From: Gilvimarinus sp. DA14
GTDB lineage: Bacteria; Pseudomonadota; Gammaproteobacteria; Pseudomonadales; Cellvibrionaceae
Assembly (NCBI RefSeq): GCF_024204685.1
Contig: NZ_CP100350.1
Span: forward strand, 372,001 to 436,000
Direction: 5' to 3'
Length of the DNA stretch: 64,000 bases
The translations under genes and the position numbers were made by a program. Under the pieces are notes generated by a model that did no database searches, was not told where the DNA came from, and saw nothing but the letters and a program-made list of their open reading frames with translations. Numbering within the stretch: position 1 is the first letter of the stretch; the number at the start of each line of letters is the position of its first letter. This document shows, in pieces, positions 37,029-45,140 of the stretch.

Positions 37029-37308
37029 AGAAAGCCGGTGGGAGTGTGGGCAGGGGAACAGGAGAGGCCGTGCTGAGTAGCTGCAGCTTTTGCTGGCGGT
37101 TGAGTTTTTTGATGGCCGCTTCGCGTTTGCTGGCGCTGGAGCGATCCGGGTGGGACTCCAATCTGCAGAGCTTACGCGGAGCGCTGGTGCGAAAAAAACG
37201 CGCTCCGGTCCTCCCCAAGCAGTGCTCGCGCCAGCGACGCTCCACATCGGTAGTGATACCGGTGTACAGCTGGCCGTTTTCACATTCGATCATATAGGTG
37301 TACCACAT
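37018..37308 (-). CDS. GIY-YIG nuclease-fold protein (UPF0213/YhbQ type)
   Basis: A small single-domain GIY-YIG protein of 96 residues. The family start MWYTYMIECENGQLYTGITTDVERRWREH carries the two tyrosines and the Arg of the fold, followed by KREAAIKKLNR. The cellular role of the YhbQ group is poorly known, though some members are linked to DNA repair. The ATG at 37308 is only six nucleotides after a TATTAT -10-like box on the same strand and has no Shine-Dalgarno sequence, so the mRNA may be leaderless. It starts the transcript with the DTW and M16C genes. Confidence 0.88.
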   Translation of the reverse strand: MWYTYMIECENGQLYTGITTDVERRWREHCLGRTGARFFRTSAPRKLCRLESHPDRSSASKREAAIKKLNRQQKLQLLSTASPVPLPTLPPAFCER

Positions 37309-37325
37309 GGCGCTATAATAGCGCC
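37309..37325. promoter_or_regulatory. Palindromic two-way promoter before cmoM and the GIY-YIG gene
   Basis: A perfect 17-bp inverted repeat, GGCGCTAT-A-ATAGCGCC, holds TATAAT on the plus strand (37314-37319) and TATTAT on the minus strand (37320 to 37315). The plus promoter would start about 36 nt before cmoM; the minus one would start at the A of the GIY-YIG ATG. Neither side has a good -35 element. The symmetry beyond the -10 box could also mark an operator. Confidence 0.6.
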
Positions 37326-37361
37326 GCCAGCGCCAGACGGCGAGTACTAAGCGGAGCCTCT

Positions 37362-38168
37362 ATGCCCAAACAAACCACAGACACTGATCGAAACTTTGAT
37401 GATCTGGCGGAGCGTTTTGATCGCAATATTTACGGTGGACTTAAAGGGCAAATCCGGCTGGCGGTATTGCAGCGCGATTTTGCCGACTATTTACCCATCG
37501 CTCCATATATTCCACTCACGCCCGAGGGGCGGTTGCGCGTACTTGATGCCGGTGGAGGTCAGGGGCAGTTTTCGCTGCCCTTGGCGGCAGCAGGTCACGA
37601 TATGGTTTTTTGCGATATTTCACAGAATATGTTGCTTAAAGCCAAGGCGCGAGCCGGGGCTCTGGGGTGTGAACAGAGGGTGGAATTTAGACACCAGTCA
37701 GCGCAGTCGCTGGCACCGGCTGAAGCCTTCGATCTGGTAATTTGTCACGCGTTGTTAGAGTGGGTGGTGGAGCCAATGACGCTATTAGAGGGCTTGCTGA
37801 ACAGGGTAAAGCCCGGCGGGTATATGTCAGTTATTTTCTACAATCAGCATGCGCTGGTGTATAAAAATCTACTGCGTGCGAATTATAAGAAAGTTCTCAG
37901 CCAAGATTACGCTGCCTACCGAGGCAGTCTCACGCCGATCAACCCCTTGCTGCCAGAGCAGGTTAGGCAGTTTTGCAGTGAGCGAAAGTTTAGTCTCTTG
38001 TGCTGCAGTGGTATCAGGGTGTTCCACGACTATATATTGGACGCCGAGCAGCGCCAGGCCGAGCCAGAAAGTGTGTTACAGCTGGAGCTGACCCATTCAC
38101 GCCTGGCCCCTTATCGTGACCTGGGTCGCTACGTCCACTTATTGCTGCGCCGTTCAGCTGGGGATTGA
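37362..38168 (+). CDS. cmoM: tRNA 5-carboxymethoxyuridine methyltransferase
   Basis: CmoM methylates cmo5U34 to mcmo5U34 in several tRNAs with S-adenosylmethionine. The 268-residue class I methyltransferase has the typical RNFDDLAERFDRNIYGGLKGQIRLAVL opening, the SAM loop VLDAGGGQGQFSLPLAAAGH, and the family segment YNQHALVYKNLLRANYKKV. The start is an ATG 36 nt after the predicted transcription start. The last 15 nt overlap tail to tail with the J-protein gene. It sits opposite another tRNA-modifying gene (DTW). Confidence 0.9.
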   Translation: MPKQTTDTDRNFDDLAERFDRNIYGGLKGQIRLAVLQRDFADYLPIAPYIPLTPEGRLRVLDAGGGQGQFSLPLAAAGHDMVFCDISQNMLLKAKARAGALGCEQRVEFRHQSAQSLAPAEAFDLVICHALLEWVVEPMTLLEGLLNRVKPGGYMSVIFYNQHALVYKNLLRANYKKVLSQDYAAYRGSLTPINPLLPEQVRQFCSERKFSLLCCSGIRVFHDYILDAEQRQAEPESVLQLELTHSRLAPYRDLGRYVHLLLRRSAGD

Positions 38169-38627
38169 TTGCAGCAAGACAGTTTTTGCCTCATTGATGC
38201 GGCTGGCCAGATAATCGTTGCCACCGCGGTCCGGGTGTACTTTCTGCATCAGTCGTTTGTGAGCACTGATCACCATATCTCTATTAAGTTGCCTGGCCTG
38301 TAGCTCACGCTGTAAGCCGAGTACTTCGGCCGCTTCAGCGGTATCCATTTTTGCGGATCTGCTCGGCGGGCTTTTGCGGCGCAAAAAAGGCAGAATCTGT
38401 GGTAACAAGCCCAGCAAAGGTTTTGCCAATGCAAGCAGGGCACCCAGTGCGGCACCGAGCCAGTGAATTCTGCCGGTAACCGCTAAAACCACCAGTAGCA
38501 GCACCAAGAGTGCTGCTAGAAGCTGCATAATGGCTTTGCGTTTTTGTGCTGTCGGCTGTTTTTTGAGCCAGGAATAGCCCAGAAAAATCAGGCCCAGTAT
38601 CAGTAAAATCGGTATCAGTCGAAACAT
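38154..38627 (-). CDS. Membrane-anchored J-domain protein
   Basis: This is a DnaJ-type co-chaperone of 157 residues with an inverted plan: two or three hydrophobic helices at the N-terminus (FRLIPILLILGLIFLGYSWL, and a long stretch at about 36-82) and a short C-terminal J-domain. The J-domain keeps the essential HPD triad in MQKVHPDRGGNDYLASRINEAK and resembles the TIM14/Pam18 type. It should stimulate DnaK at the inner membrane; its clients are unknown. It overlaps cmoM at the 3' end by 15 nt. Confidence 0.85.
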   Translation of the reverse strand: MFRLIPILLILGLIFLGYSWLKKQPTAQKRKAIMQLLAALLVLLLVVLAVTGRIHWLGAALGALLALAKPLLGLLPQILPFLRRKSPPSRSAKMDTAEAAEVLGLQRELQARQLNRDMVISAHKRLMQKVHPDRGGNDYLASRINEAKTVLLQSIPS

Positions 38628-38783
38628 GGAGTAAGGTTGCAGTTTGCAGGTGCTGGAGAAGCTACTTTAGCAGATGGGCAAGAGTCTCGGTAGCGCGGTT
38701 TTATGGTCGCTAATTGGCGCGGCCTCGGTTATGCTTGCTGCCCAAGAGGCATTGACGTAAGCATCGGACCCGGAGAGATATTC

Positions 38784-40562
38784 ATGTTGTATTCGCTATG
38801 CCCAGCGAGAGTGCGTCAAGCCCTAGCGATGATAGCGCTTTTGTCGCTACTAGGCTGTGGCGGAGCTGGCTCCGGCGATGGCTCGAGCTCTAGTCAAAGC
38901 AGTATCGTTTCGTCCAGCTCGTCCAGCGTGACATTTTCGGCCAGCTCCTCAAGCTTGCCATCTTCAACCAGCTCGAGCGTCTCGTCCTCGTCTGTGCAGT
39001 CATCTGCGATTAGCAGCTCCAGTTCAACCCCGGGACAAACGACAGTCAACTTATCCGGTACTCTCAGCTACGATTTTGTCCCTTTAACCGCTCGTGGTCT
39101 GGATTACAGTGCCACCGAGCAGCGACCGATTCGCGGTGCTATTGTCAATGTTTTGTCTGCGTCAGGCGATGTTATCAGCAGTGGTGTGTCAGATGCTGAA
39201 GGTGGATACCACTTTGCGTTGGCGCCTAGGCAACAGGTTCAGCTTGAGGTAGAGGCGCGTGCGAGGCAAACCGGTCAGCAGCGCTGGCACCTGCGCGTGG
39301 AGGACAATACGGCGGCAAATGCCATTTATGTACTACAGGGCAGCCTGGCGTCCGTGGGGGATGAGGATTCCGTGCGGGATTTGCACGCGCCGTCCGGTTG
39401 GACTGGCGCGGCGTATGGAGCGCCGCGGGCGGCAGCGCCTTTTGCAATTTTAGATACCGCCTGGGACATATTGCAGCAGCTGATCGCACAAGACCCCGAG
39501 CTCGCATTACCTGTCGCCAGGTTTCGTTGGTCGCCAGCGAACAAGCCCAGCGCCGGGGAGATTGCTGACGGTGACATAGGCACCAGCTACTATGATGGCG
39601 AAGCCCTCTATATTCTCGGCGCAGAGAACTCGGATACCGACGAGTATGATCGCCATATCATTGCCCATGAATGGGCTCACTTTTTTGAGGACGCGATAGG
39701 GCAGCGATTAGATTCCATTGGCGGGCCCCATGCTCAGGACGACAAATTGGATTTGCGGGTTTCTTATTCAGAGGGACTTGCGAACGCGCTGGCCGGCTAC
39801 ACTCTAAACGACCCTGTCTATTTGGATAGTTTGGGGGCAGGACAGCAGCAGGTAGCCGGCTTTGATATAGGTAGCAGCAGCGGCGCGGATGGAGGCTGGT
39901 ATAGCGAGGAGTCGCTGCAGCAAGTTTTTTATCAATGGATGAGTGAAGTAGGGTTGGGACCCTTGTATCAGACGCTAGAGTCCTCCGGTTATCAGGACAA
40001 TGACGCTTTTGCCAGTGTGTTTTCATTTGCAGAGGAACTCTCGATTGCAGCACCTGCCTCGGCTGAACGTTTTAACGCTTTGGCTAGAGCGCACAACATT
40101 AACAGCGCACAGAGTTTTGCCCCAGGCGAGAGCAATGATGGTAATACCTCAAATGCTTTACCCGTCTACCACACTCTTACCGATGGTCAAACCATCAATG
40201 TTTGTAGCTCTCAGGAAAACGGTGTGGCCGGTGCAGGTTTTGCGCAGAATTTTAACAAGCTCGGATACAGCAGTTTTATTCGCTTTACACCACCGGTGTC
40301 GGCGGTCTATCAAATAACGCTTATCACCAGTAGTTCGCCTATCAGTGAAACAGATCCGGATTTTGAGGTTTACTGGCGCGGCGATTTTATCGGCAGCGGT
40401 TTTAGTTCGGCGGTGGACAGTGAGCAGCAAACGCTAGAATTGTTTGCCAACCGCGAATATATATTCGCGGTCTACGATTACGCCGCTCACCCAGATATCG
40501 GCAGCTTTTTCTATCAGCCCAGTTGTATCGACGTCAGCGTCAACGCCGTGGGGGAACTGTAA
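38784..40562 (+). CDS. Predicted lipoprotein zinc metallopeptidase with serine-rich linker
   Basis: A 592-residue surface or periplasmic lipoprotein of no family I can name. The signal peptide ends in a lipobox (LLGC at about residues 21-24). A Ser-rich linker of about 50 residues follows, then a carboxypeptidase-regulatory-like beta domain (RPIRGAIVNVLSASGDVISSG). A region with HEWAH (His295, Glu296, His299) and a later YSEGLANA with Glu330 has the gluzincin layout HExxH...E. The C-terminal 100 residues look like a PPC-type beta sandwich. ATG 38784 is preceded by GGAGAGA; the longer frame is not supported. It shares the TAATG junction with the next lipoprotein gene. Confidence 0.75.
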   Translation: MLYSLCPARVRQALAMIALLSLLGCGGAGSGDGSSSSQSSIVSSSSSSVTFSASSSSLPSSTSSSVSSSSVQSSAISSSSSTPGQTTVNLSGTLSYDFVPLTARGLDYSATEQRPIRGAIVNVLSASGDVISSGVSDAEGGYHFALAPRQQVQLEVEARARQTGQQRWHLRVEDNTAANAIYVLQGSLASVGDEDSVRDLHAPSGWTGAAYGAPRAAAPFAILDTAWDILQQLIAQDPELALPVARFRWSPANKPSAGEIADGDIGTSYYDGEALYILGAENSDTDEYDRHIIAHEWAHFFEDAIGQRLDSIGGPHAQDDKLDLRVSYSEGLANALAGYTLNDPVYLDSLGAGQQQVAGFDIGSSSGADGGWYSEESLQQVFYQWMSEVGLGPLYQTLESSGYQDNDAFASVFSFAEELSIAAPASAERFNALARAHNINSAQSFAPGESNDGNTSNALPVYHTLTDGQTINVCSSQENGVAGAGFAQNFNKLGYSSFIRFTPPVSAVYQITLITSSSPISETDPDFEVYWRGDFIGSGFSSAVDSEQQTLELFANREYIFAVYDYAAHPDIGSFFYQPSCIDVSVNAVGEL

Positions 40563-41122
40563 TGCAATTGAGAAAGTTTCTGTTTGTTTTTTGCTCTGCT
40601 TTATGCGCTCTGTTGGGGTGTGAGCCAAACGCCGGTGCGCGGGTTTATTCTGCAGATAACCTACAAAAGGCTGCTCCGGCTGCCTCAACCAGTTTGGAGA
40701 AAAAGCACGCACCTGAGCACAAAACCTTGGGTAAGCCTTCGCTAAATGCACATTTGAGCGAGTCTGAATTTACTCTGCCGTTGAATGAGTTTACGGATAT
40801 TGCGCTAGAGGTTCTTTTGCCAAAATCCCAGGCAAACGTAAAGCTGAGTATTAATCATGGCTCAGAGATTGAGCTATCGGGTTCATCCGTGCATGAGCTA
40901 TGGGTGAGCGATGCGGTGGTCGCGGTTGATTTGCGTCTGCGGGCACTGTCTGCAGGGCGGCATCTGTTACACGTATTGCTGGAAATGCCCGAGAGCGGCG
41001 GGCTGAGCAGGCAGTCTTTTACCCTTGTCTTAAATGTTGGTGAGGCCGTCTCGCCGCGTCAGTTTAAGTCGCACACTGAGGCGAAAAAGGTTATTTTGCC
41101 CGCCCAGGAAAGCGTCTACTAA
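40562..41122 (+). CDS. Hypothetical lipoprotein coupled to the metallopeptidase gene
   Basis: No family is recognised. The 186-residue product has a lipoprotein signal peptide with a Cys at the end of the hydrophobic stretch (CALLGC). A low-complexity spacer is followed by a beta-rich domain (about 65-165) with alternating hydrophobic residues, resembling an immunoglobulin-like sandwich (FTDIALEVLLPKSQANVKLSIN). Its ATG overlaps the stop codon of the metallopeptidase gene, so the two are made together and may act as a pair, for example enzyme and partner or inhibitor. That relation is inference only. Confidence 0.7.
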   Translation: MQLRKFLFVFCSALCALLGCEPNAGARVYSADNLQKAAPAASTSLEKKHAPEHKTLGKPSLNAHLSESEFTLPLNEFTDIALEVLLPKSQANVKLSINHGSEIELSGSSVHELWVSDAVVAVDLRLRALSAGRHLLHVLLEMPESGGLSRQSFTLVLNVGEAVSPRQFKSHTEAKKVILPAQESVY

Positions 41123-41161
41123 TTCCTTTTTAAATCGCTCTTTTACTTTTTGAGGCGTGTT

Positions 41162-42196
41162 GTGAATCGATTTTCTCTATTGCCGGAATGGTCCCCCCAG
41201 GCGGCGGTCATGCTGACCTGGCCCCACGAAAAAACCGATTGGGTTGATATTCTGGAGCGCGTAGAGCCAGTTTATGTTGAGCTGGCCGCAGCGATTGTCA
41301 AACGCAGTCACCTGCTTATTGTCGCGCCGCAAAAGGCACAGGAACGCATCGGCGCGCTTTTGTTGCGCGCAGGCATCAACAAAACGCAGTACACACTCTT
41401 TGCTTGTCTCACTGACGACACCTGGGCGCGTGATCACGGCCCGTTAACACTGAGCGATGGTGAGAAATTAAAGATGCTGGACTTTACTTTTAACGGCTGG
41501 GGAGAAAAATTTTCAGCTGACTTGGACAACCAAATCAATCGCAAACTGGCGGCGGCACAAATATTCCGCGCTCCCATGCAGACCATCGACTGGGTGCTGG
41601 AAGGGGGTGCGATCGAGATAGACAGCAGCGGCGCACTGCTAACCACCAGCGCGTGTCTGCTGAATCAAAATCGCAATCGGCAAAATAACCGGGCGGAAGT
41701 TGAGCAGTATTTAATGGAATACTTGGGAGCGCGCAAAATCAACTGGGTCGATTACGGCTACCTCGCCGGTGATGATACCGACAGTCATATTGATACCCTG
41801 GCCCGCCTGGGGCCAAACGCTGCGCTGCTTTACGTCGGCTGTGATGACACGGACGACGAGCACTACCGCGAACTGCAACAAATGGAGCAGCAGCTGCTAG
41901 GGCTTACCGATGCCGAGGGGCAGGCGTACGATTTGTACCGGCTGCCCTGGCCCCGGCCGGTTTTTGACTCCGAAGGACACCGACTGCCCGCCACCTATGC
42001 TAACTTTTTAATCTTGAACGATGCGGTGCTGGTGCCGATCTACGATGACCCGGCCGATGAAGCGGCACTTGAGATCATTGGCCGCGCTTTCTCTGGCTAT
42101 GAGATAATCGGTATTAACTGCTTACCCTTGATTGAACAGCATGGCAGCCTGCACTGCATAACCATGCAAATACCTGAAGGAGCTATTGAATTTTGA
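41162..42196 (+). CDS. aguA: Agmatine deiminase
   Basis: AguA hydrolyses agmatine to N-carbamoylputrescine and ammonia. The 344-residue protein of the guanidine-modifying fold has the DDTWARDHGPL substrate segment, the general-base His in DTDSHIDTLAR, and the nucleophile Cys332 in GSLHCITMQIP. GTG 41162 is chosen because GAGG lies at 41152-41155; the frame could extend to TTG 41150 without a ribosome site. The next gene encodes the second enzyme of the pathway and overlaps by 4 nt. Confidence 0.95.
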   Translation: MNRFSLLPEWSPQAAVMLTWPHEKTDWVDILERVEPVYVELAAAIVKRSHLLIVAPQKAQERIGALLLRAGINKTQYTLFACLTDDTWARDHGPLTLSDGEKLKMLDFTFNGWGEKFSADLDNQINRKLAAAQIFRAPMQTIDWVLEGGAIEIDSSGALLTTSACLLNQNRNRQNNRAEVEQYLMEYLGARKINWVDYGYLAGDDTDSHIDTLARLGPNAALLYVGCDDTDDEHYRELQQMEQQLLGLTDAEGQAYDLYRLPWPRPVFDSEGHRLPATYANFLILNDAVLVPIYDDPADEAALEIIGRAFSGYEIIGINCLPLIEQHGSLHCITMQIPEGAIEF

Positions 42197-43071
42197 GCCA
42201 ATTAAACGTCGGAATAGTACAGCACAGTTGCTCGGCAGATCTGCAGGCTAACCTGGAAAAAAGTCTTTCCGGCATTCGCCGTGCCGCCGCTGATGGCGCC
42301 GAGCTGGTGGTGTTGCAAGAGCTGCACCGGGGGCTGTATTTTTGCCAGCGTGAAGATGTTGCCGAATTTGACCAGGCCGAAACTATTCCTGGCCCCAGTA
42401 CGGACAGCTTGGGTGGGCTGGCGCGTGAACTCGGGATTGTGATCGTAGCTTCGTTGTTCGAAAAACGCACTACCGGCTTGTATCACAACACCGCCGTCGT
42501 AATAGAGCGAGATGGCAGTATTGCCGGCAAGTATCGCAAAATGCATATTCCGGACGATCCGGGCTTTTATGAAAAATTTTACTTTACCCCAGGGGACTTG
42601 GGGTTTACTCCCATAAACACCTCAGTAGGAAAGTTAGGCGTATTGGTTTGCTGGGATCAGTGGTTTCCGGAAGCCGCGCGGCTGATGGCCATGGCCGGTG
42701 CAGAGCTGCTGATTTATCCCACAGCGATCGGTTGGTTTCCAGGCGACGAGCAGGCCGAAAAGCAGCGCCAACAAGACGCCTGGGTAACCGTGCAGCGCTC
42801 TCACGCAGTCGCCAATGGCGTCCCGGTAATCAGCGTCAATCGTGTCGGCCACGAGCCCGACCCTGAAGGTGGGCAGGGCATTGATTTTTGGGGGCACAGT
42901 TTCATTGCGGGGCCTCAGGGTGAGTTTTTGGCTAAACTGGGCGATAGCGAGACCGTTGCGGTGGTGGCCGTTGATAAGCAGCGCTCTGAAGATGTGCGTC
43001 GTATATGGCCGTTTTTACGCGATCGTCGTATAGATCACTATGGTGATTTGACCAAACTACTGCGTGATTGA
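42193..43071 (+). CDS. aguB: N-carbamoylputrescine amidase
   Basis: AguB hydrolyses N-carbamoylputrescine to putrescine, CO2 and ammonia, finishing the agmatine route to putrescine. The 292-residue nitrilase-superfamily protein has the catalytic triad Glu43 (LQELHRG), Lys116 (YRKMHIPDD) and Cys153 (VCWDQWFPEAAR). It starts at TTG 42193, overlapping the aguA stop, and its own end overlaps the start of the GGDEF gene by 8 nt. The three genes are therefore one tightly coupled unit. Confidence 0.95.
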   Translation: MSQLNVGIVQHSCSADLQANLEKSLSGIRRAAADGAELVVLQELHRGLYFCQREDVAEFDQAETIPGPSTDSLGGLARELGIVIVASLFEKRTTGLYHNTAVVIERDGSIAGKYRKMHIPDDPGFYEKFYFTPGDLGFTPINTSVGKLGVLVCWDQWFPEAARLMAMAGAELLIYPTAIGWFPGDEQAEKQRQQDAWVTVQRSHAVANGVPVISVNRVGHEPDPEGGQGIDFWGHSFIAGPQGEFLAKLGDSETVAVVAVDKQRSEDVRRIWPFLRDRRIDHYGDLTKLLRD

Positions 43072-43771
43072 AGTGGCAGGTTCCGACTCATCCGAAAACG
43101 CTAAAACTTGTCCCAAGCACGGCGATGTCTGCCCCTGGTACGATGAGGTTCTGGCACTGCGTGAGGAGGTTCAGCAGTTGTCGGAGCAAGCGCGCACCGA
43201 CGCTCTGACGGGCCTTTATAACTACCGCTATTTCAATGAAATGCTCGCCTGTGAAATGGAGCGGGTACAGCGCACGGGGCAGCCTTTATCACTGGTATTG
43301 GCCGACGTAGATCACTTCAAACGGTTCAATGATCGCCACGGACACGAGCTGGGCAACAAACTGCTGCAGAAAATTGCCGCTTGTTTTGGTCAGCAACTGC
43401 GCAAATTGGACGTCGCTTGCCGCTACGGCGGCGAAGAGTTTGCCCTGGTGCTGCCCGCCACAGATCTGTTCGAAGCGCGCGCAGTAACCCAGCGAGTGCG
43501 TAAGGCTGTAGCCGGCATATCGGTAAGCGACGCTGGTAGTGAGTTCAGCACGACCATGAGCTTTGGTATTGCCTGCTATCGGCCGAGCCATATTAGCAGT
43601 GCGAGTGAGTTAGTTGAGTTGGCCGATGCCCAGCTCTACCAGGCAAAAGAGCAGGGGCGTAACAGGGTCTGCGTTGCCGAGACACAAGCGAAAGTTGAAT
43701 CGGTTACTAATGAAGAAAAGGCGGCTCTGTTTGCCGCTTTACGACAGGATGTCGATACCCCTGACAGTTAG
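43064..43771 (+). CDS. Diguanylate cyclase with Cys-rich N-terminus
   Basis: This 235-residue protein should make cyclic di-GMP from two GTP. The GGDEF domain has the active-site motif GGEEF at 122-126 and the inhibitory RxxD site (RKLD, 113-116) five residues before it, so the enzyme looks active and product-inhibited. The short N-terminal part carries CPKHGDVCPWY (Cys16, His19, Cys23), a possible metal or redox site, followed by a coiled-coil. The GTG at 43064 lies inside the end of aguB; a second GTG at 43073 is possible. Coupling to the agmatine genes suggests a link to polyamine supply. Confidence 0.88.
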   Translation: MIEVAGSDSSENAKTCPKHGDVCPWYDEVLALREEVQQLSEQARTDALTGLYNYRYFNEMLACEMERVQRTGQPLSLVLADVDHFKRFNDRHGHELGNKLLQKIAACFGQQLRKLDVACRYGGEEFALVLPATDLFEARAVTQRVRKAVAGISVSDAGSEFSTTMSFGIACYRPSHISSASELVELADAQLYQAKEQGRNRVCVAETQAKVESVTNEEKAALFAALRQDVDTPDS

Positions 43772-43786
43772 ACGATAGGAGTAATA

Positions 43787-44260
43787 ATGAGTTTTCCCAA
43801 AATTGGCAATCTGGCCCCCGTGTTTACCCTGCAGAATCAGCGCGGCGAGAAAATCGCTTTGAAAGACTATCGTGGCAGCAAAAATGTGGTGGTTTATTTT
43901 TATCCCAAGGCGATGACCCCCGGTTGTACCACCCAGGCTTGTGGTATTCGTGATACCAAGCAAGAACTTGCCGCACTGGATACTGTGGTGTTGGCAATTA
44001 GCCCCGATCCCGTCGCCCGTTTGGCGAAATTTGAAGAGAAGCATGAGTTGAACTTTGATTTGCTCAGCGATGAAGATCATAAGGTCGCTGAAAAGTACGG
44101 TGCCTGGGGCTTAAAAAAGTTTATGGGGCGTGAATTCATGGGCGTGCTAAGAACGTCATTTTTTATTGATAAAGAGGGGCGTCTGCGACACGTATTCGAC
44201 AAAGTTAAAACCAAGAGTCACGACCAAGATGTCTTAAGTTATTTGCAGCAGAACTTCTAG
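43787..44260 (+). CDS. bcp: Thioredoxin-dependent peroxiredoxin (BCP/PrxQ)
   Basis: This peroxiredoxin reduces hydrogen peroxide and organic hydroperoxides with electrons from thioredoxin. The 157-residue protein has peroxidatic Cys47 in MTPGCTTQ and resolving Cys52 five residues on, the atypical 2-Cys BCP arrangement, plus the conserved FYPKAMTPGC loop and the YGAWGLKKFMG(R)EFMGVLRTSF(F)ID region. The ATG follows an AGGAG site 16 nt after the GGDEF gene, so it may share that transcript. Confidence 0.95.
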   Translation: MSFPKIGNLAPVFTLQNQRGEKIALKDYRGSKNVVVYFYPKAMTPGCTTQACGIRDTKQELAALDTVVLAISPDPVARLAKFEEKHELNFDLLSDEDHKVAEKYGAWGLKKFMGREFMGVLRTSFFIDKEGRLRHVFDKVKTKSHDQDVLSYLQQNF

Positions 44261-44581
44261 TCCAGCTTAGGAGTGTGCCATAAGTACTTATTTTTGCAGG
44301 CTTTATGATCGGGATGCAGCCGGATTGTGACCGGCTGCATAAAACGACATAAAAGCCGAATGTTCGCTCAAAAATATCCGCCACTTCGCTTATACTCTTT
44401 CCAGCCCAGTCAATCGGCGTTGAGTTATATGCCCCTGGCTTCTAAGGTCAGGCGCCTTGCGGCAATAGTAATCTTAATAATGCGCCAAAGTTGATTGTTA
44501 TTCTGGCGCGATAACTATATATTTTTGCAGACGACAGAGACGTATATCTATGCTTTCAGCAAACGGCACAAGGAGCGCCCC
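44261..44581. other. 321-nt gap between bcp and the AraC-type gene, with a 10-bp hairpin
   Basis: No gene is supported here. A perfect 10-bp inverted repeat with a 7-nt loop (44314-44323 with 44331-44340) lies about 55 nt after bcp but lacks a T tract on either side. Further on, TATACT at 44391-44396 is a possible -10 box for the downstream gene, though no good -35 element is seen. A GCGCCA/TGGCGC pair near 44482-44509 could form another stem. The rest shows nothing I can name. Confidence 0.5.
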
Positions 44582-45019
44582 ATGATTCAGTTACAGCGGT
44601 TGAGCCCTCAGGTCACAGATGCGGACGGCTTTACCCGTTCCGGAATTCGCTCGTATCACGAATATGTAGTTCTAGCCCAGTTGCCAGAAGTTGAAGGCGT
44701 ATCCGCCAAGGTGATTGAAGCGCTACAGAAGCGGGTGGGCCACTCTCCCATGGCGATTGAGCACATTGCCGAAGACTTAACCCTATCCAAACGCACCCTG
44801 CAAAGACGCTTGCAGCAACAGGGCGCAAGTTTTGCTCAGCTGCGTGATAGCTTGCGTTTCCACTATGCGATTAAGTATTTGATCGAAGAACATATGAGCG
44901 TCGACTCTGTGTCCACTGCCTTGGATTTTTCAGATCGCACCAGTTTTACCAACGCTTTTAAGCGCTGGACCAATCTCTCGCCCAGTGTATTTCGCAAGCT
45001 TTTTCGCGATTACGCCTAG
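44582..45019 (+). CDS. Short AraC-type helix-turn-helix protein
   Basis: A 145-residue protein made up mainly of an AraC/XylS DNA-binding domain (about 45-143) with the two helix-turn-helix units MAIEHIAEDLTLSKRTLQRRLQQQG and DSVSTALDFSDRTSFTNAFKRW. The sensing domain of full-length AraC regulators (usually 150 or more residues) is absent; only about 45 unclassified residues precede the HTH. ATG 44582 has AAGGAG upstream. The frame extends to 44495, but without family similarity. Targets are unknown, and neither neighbour points to one. Confidence 0.85.
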   Translation: MIQLQRLSPQVTDADGFTRSGIRSYHEYVVLAQLPEVEGVSAKVIEALQKRVGHSPMAIEHIAEDLTLSKRTLQRRLQQQGASFAQLRDSLRFHYAIKYLIEEHMSVDSVSTALDFSDRTSFTNAFKRWTNLSPSVFRKLFRDYA

Positions 45020-45046
45020 CTCAGTTATTCTGGTACTGTCTCATGT

Positions 45047-45073
45047 AAAACGGCCGCTTGAGCGGCTGTTTTT
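45047..45073 (+). terminator. Intrinsic terminator after the AraC-type gene
   Basis: A G+C-rich stem (45050-45058 with 45061-45069) flanked by AAAA on the left and TTTTT on the right, with a very short loop and one G-U pair. It closes the AraC-type gene 30 nt after its stop, and could also serve the other strand. Confidence 0.8.
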
Positions 45074-45140
45074 CGTTTACGTTGCCCAGTTGAGGTAAAA
45101 ACGGTAGAGTTACGCCTTTTTTAGCCTACGAGGTAATTGC

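Noticed and set aside
37029-37283. Upstream extension of the DTW-domain frame
   Set aside because: The extension reads the GIY-YIG gene in a second frame and has no family likeness; the true start is near 37028.
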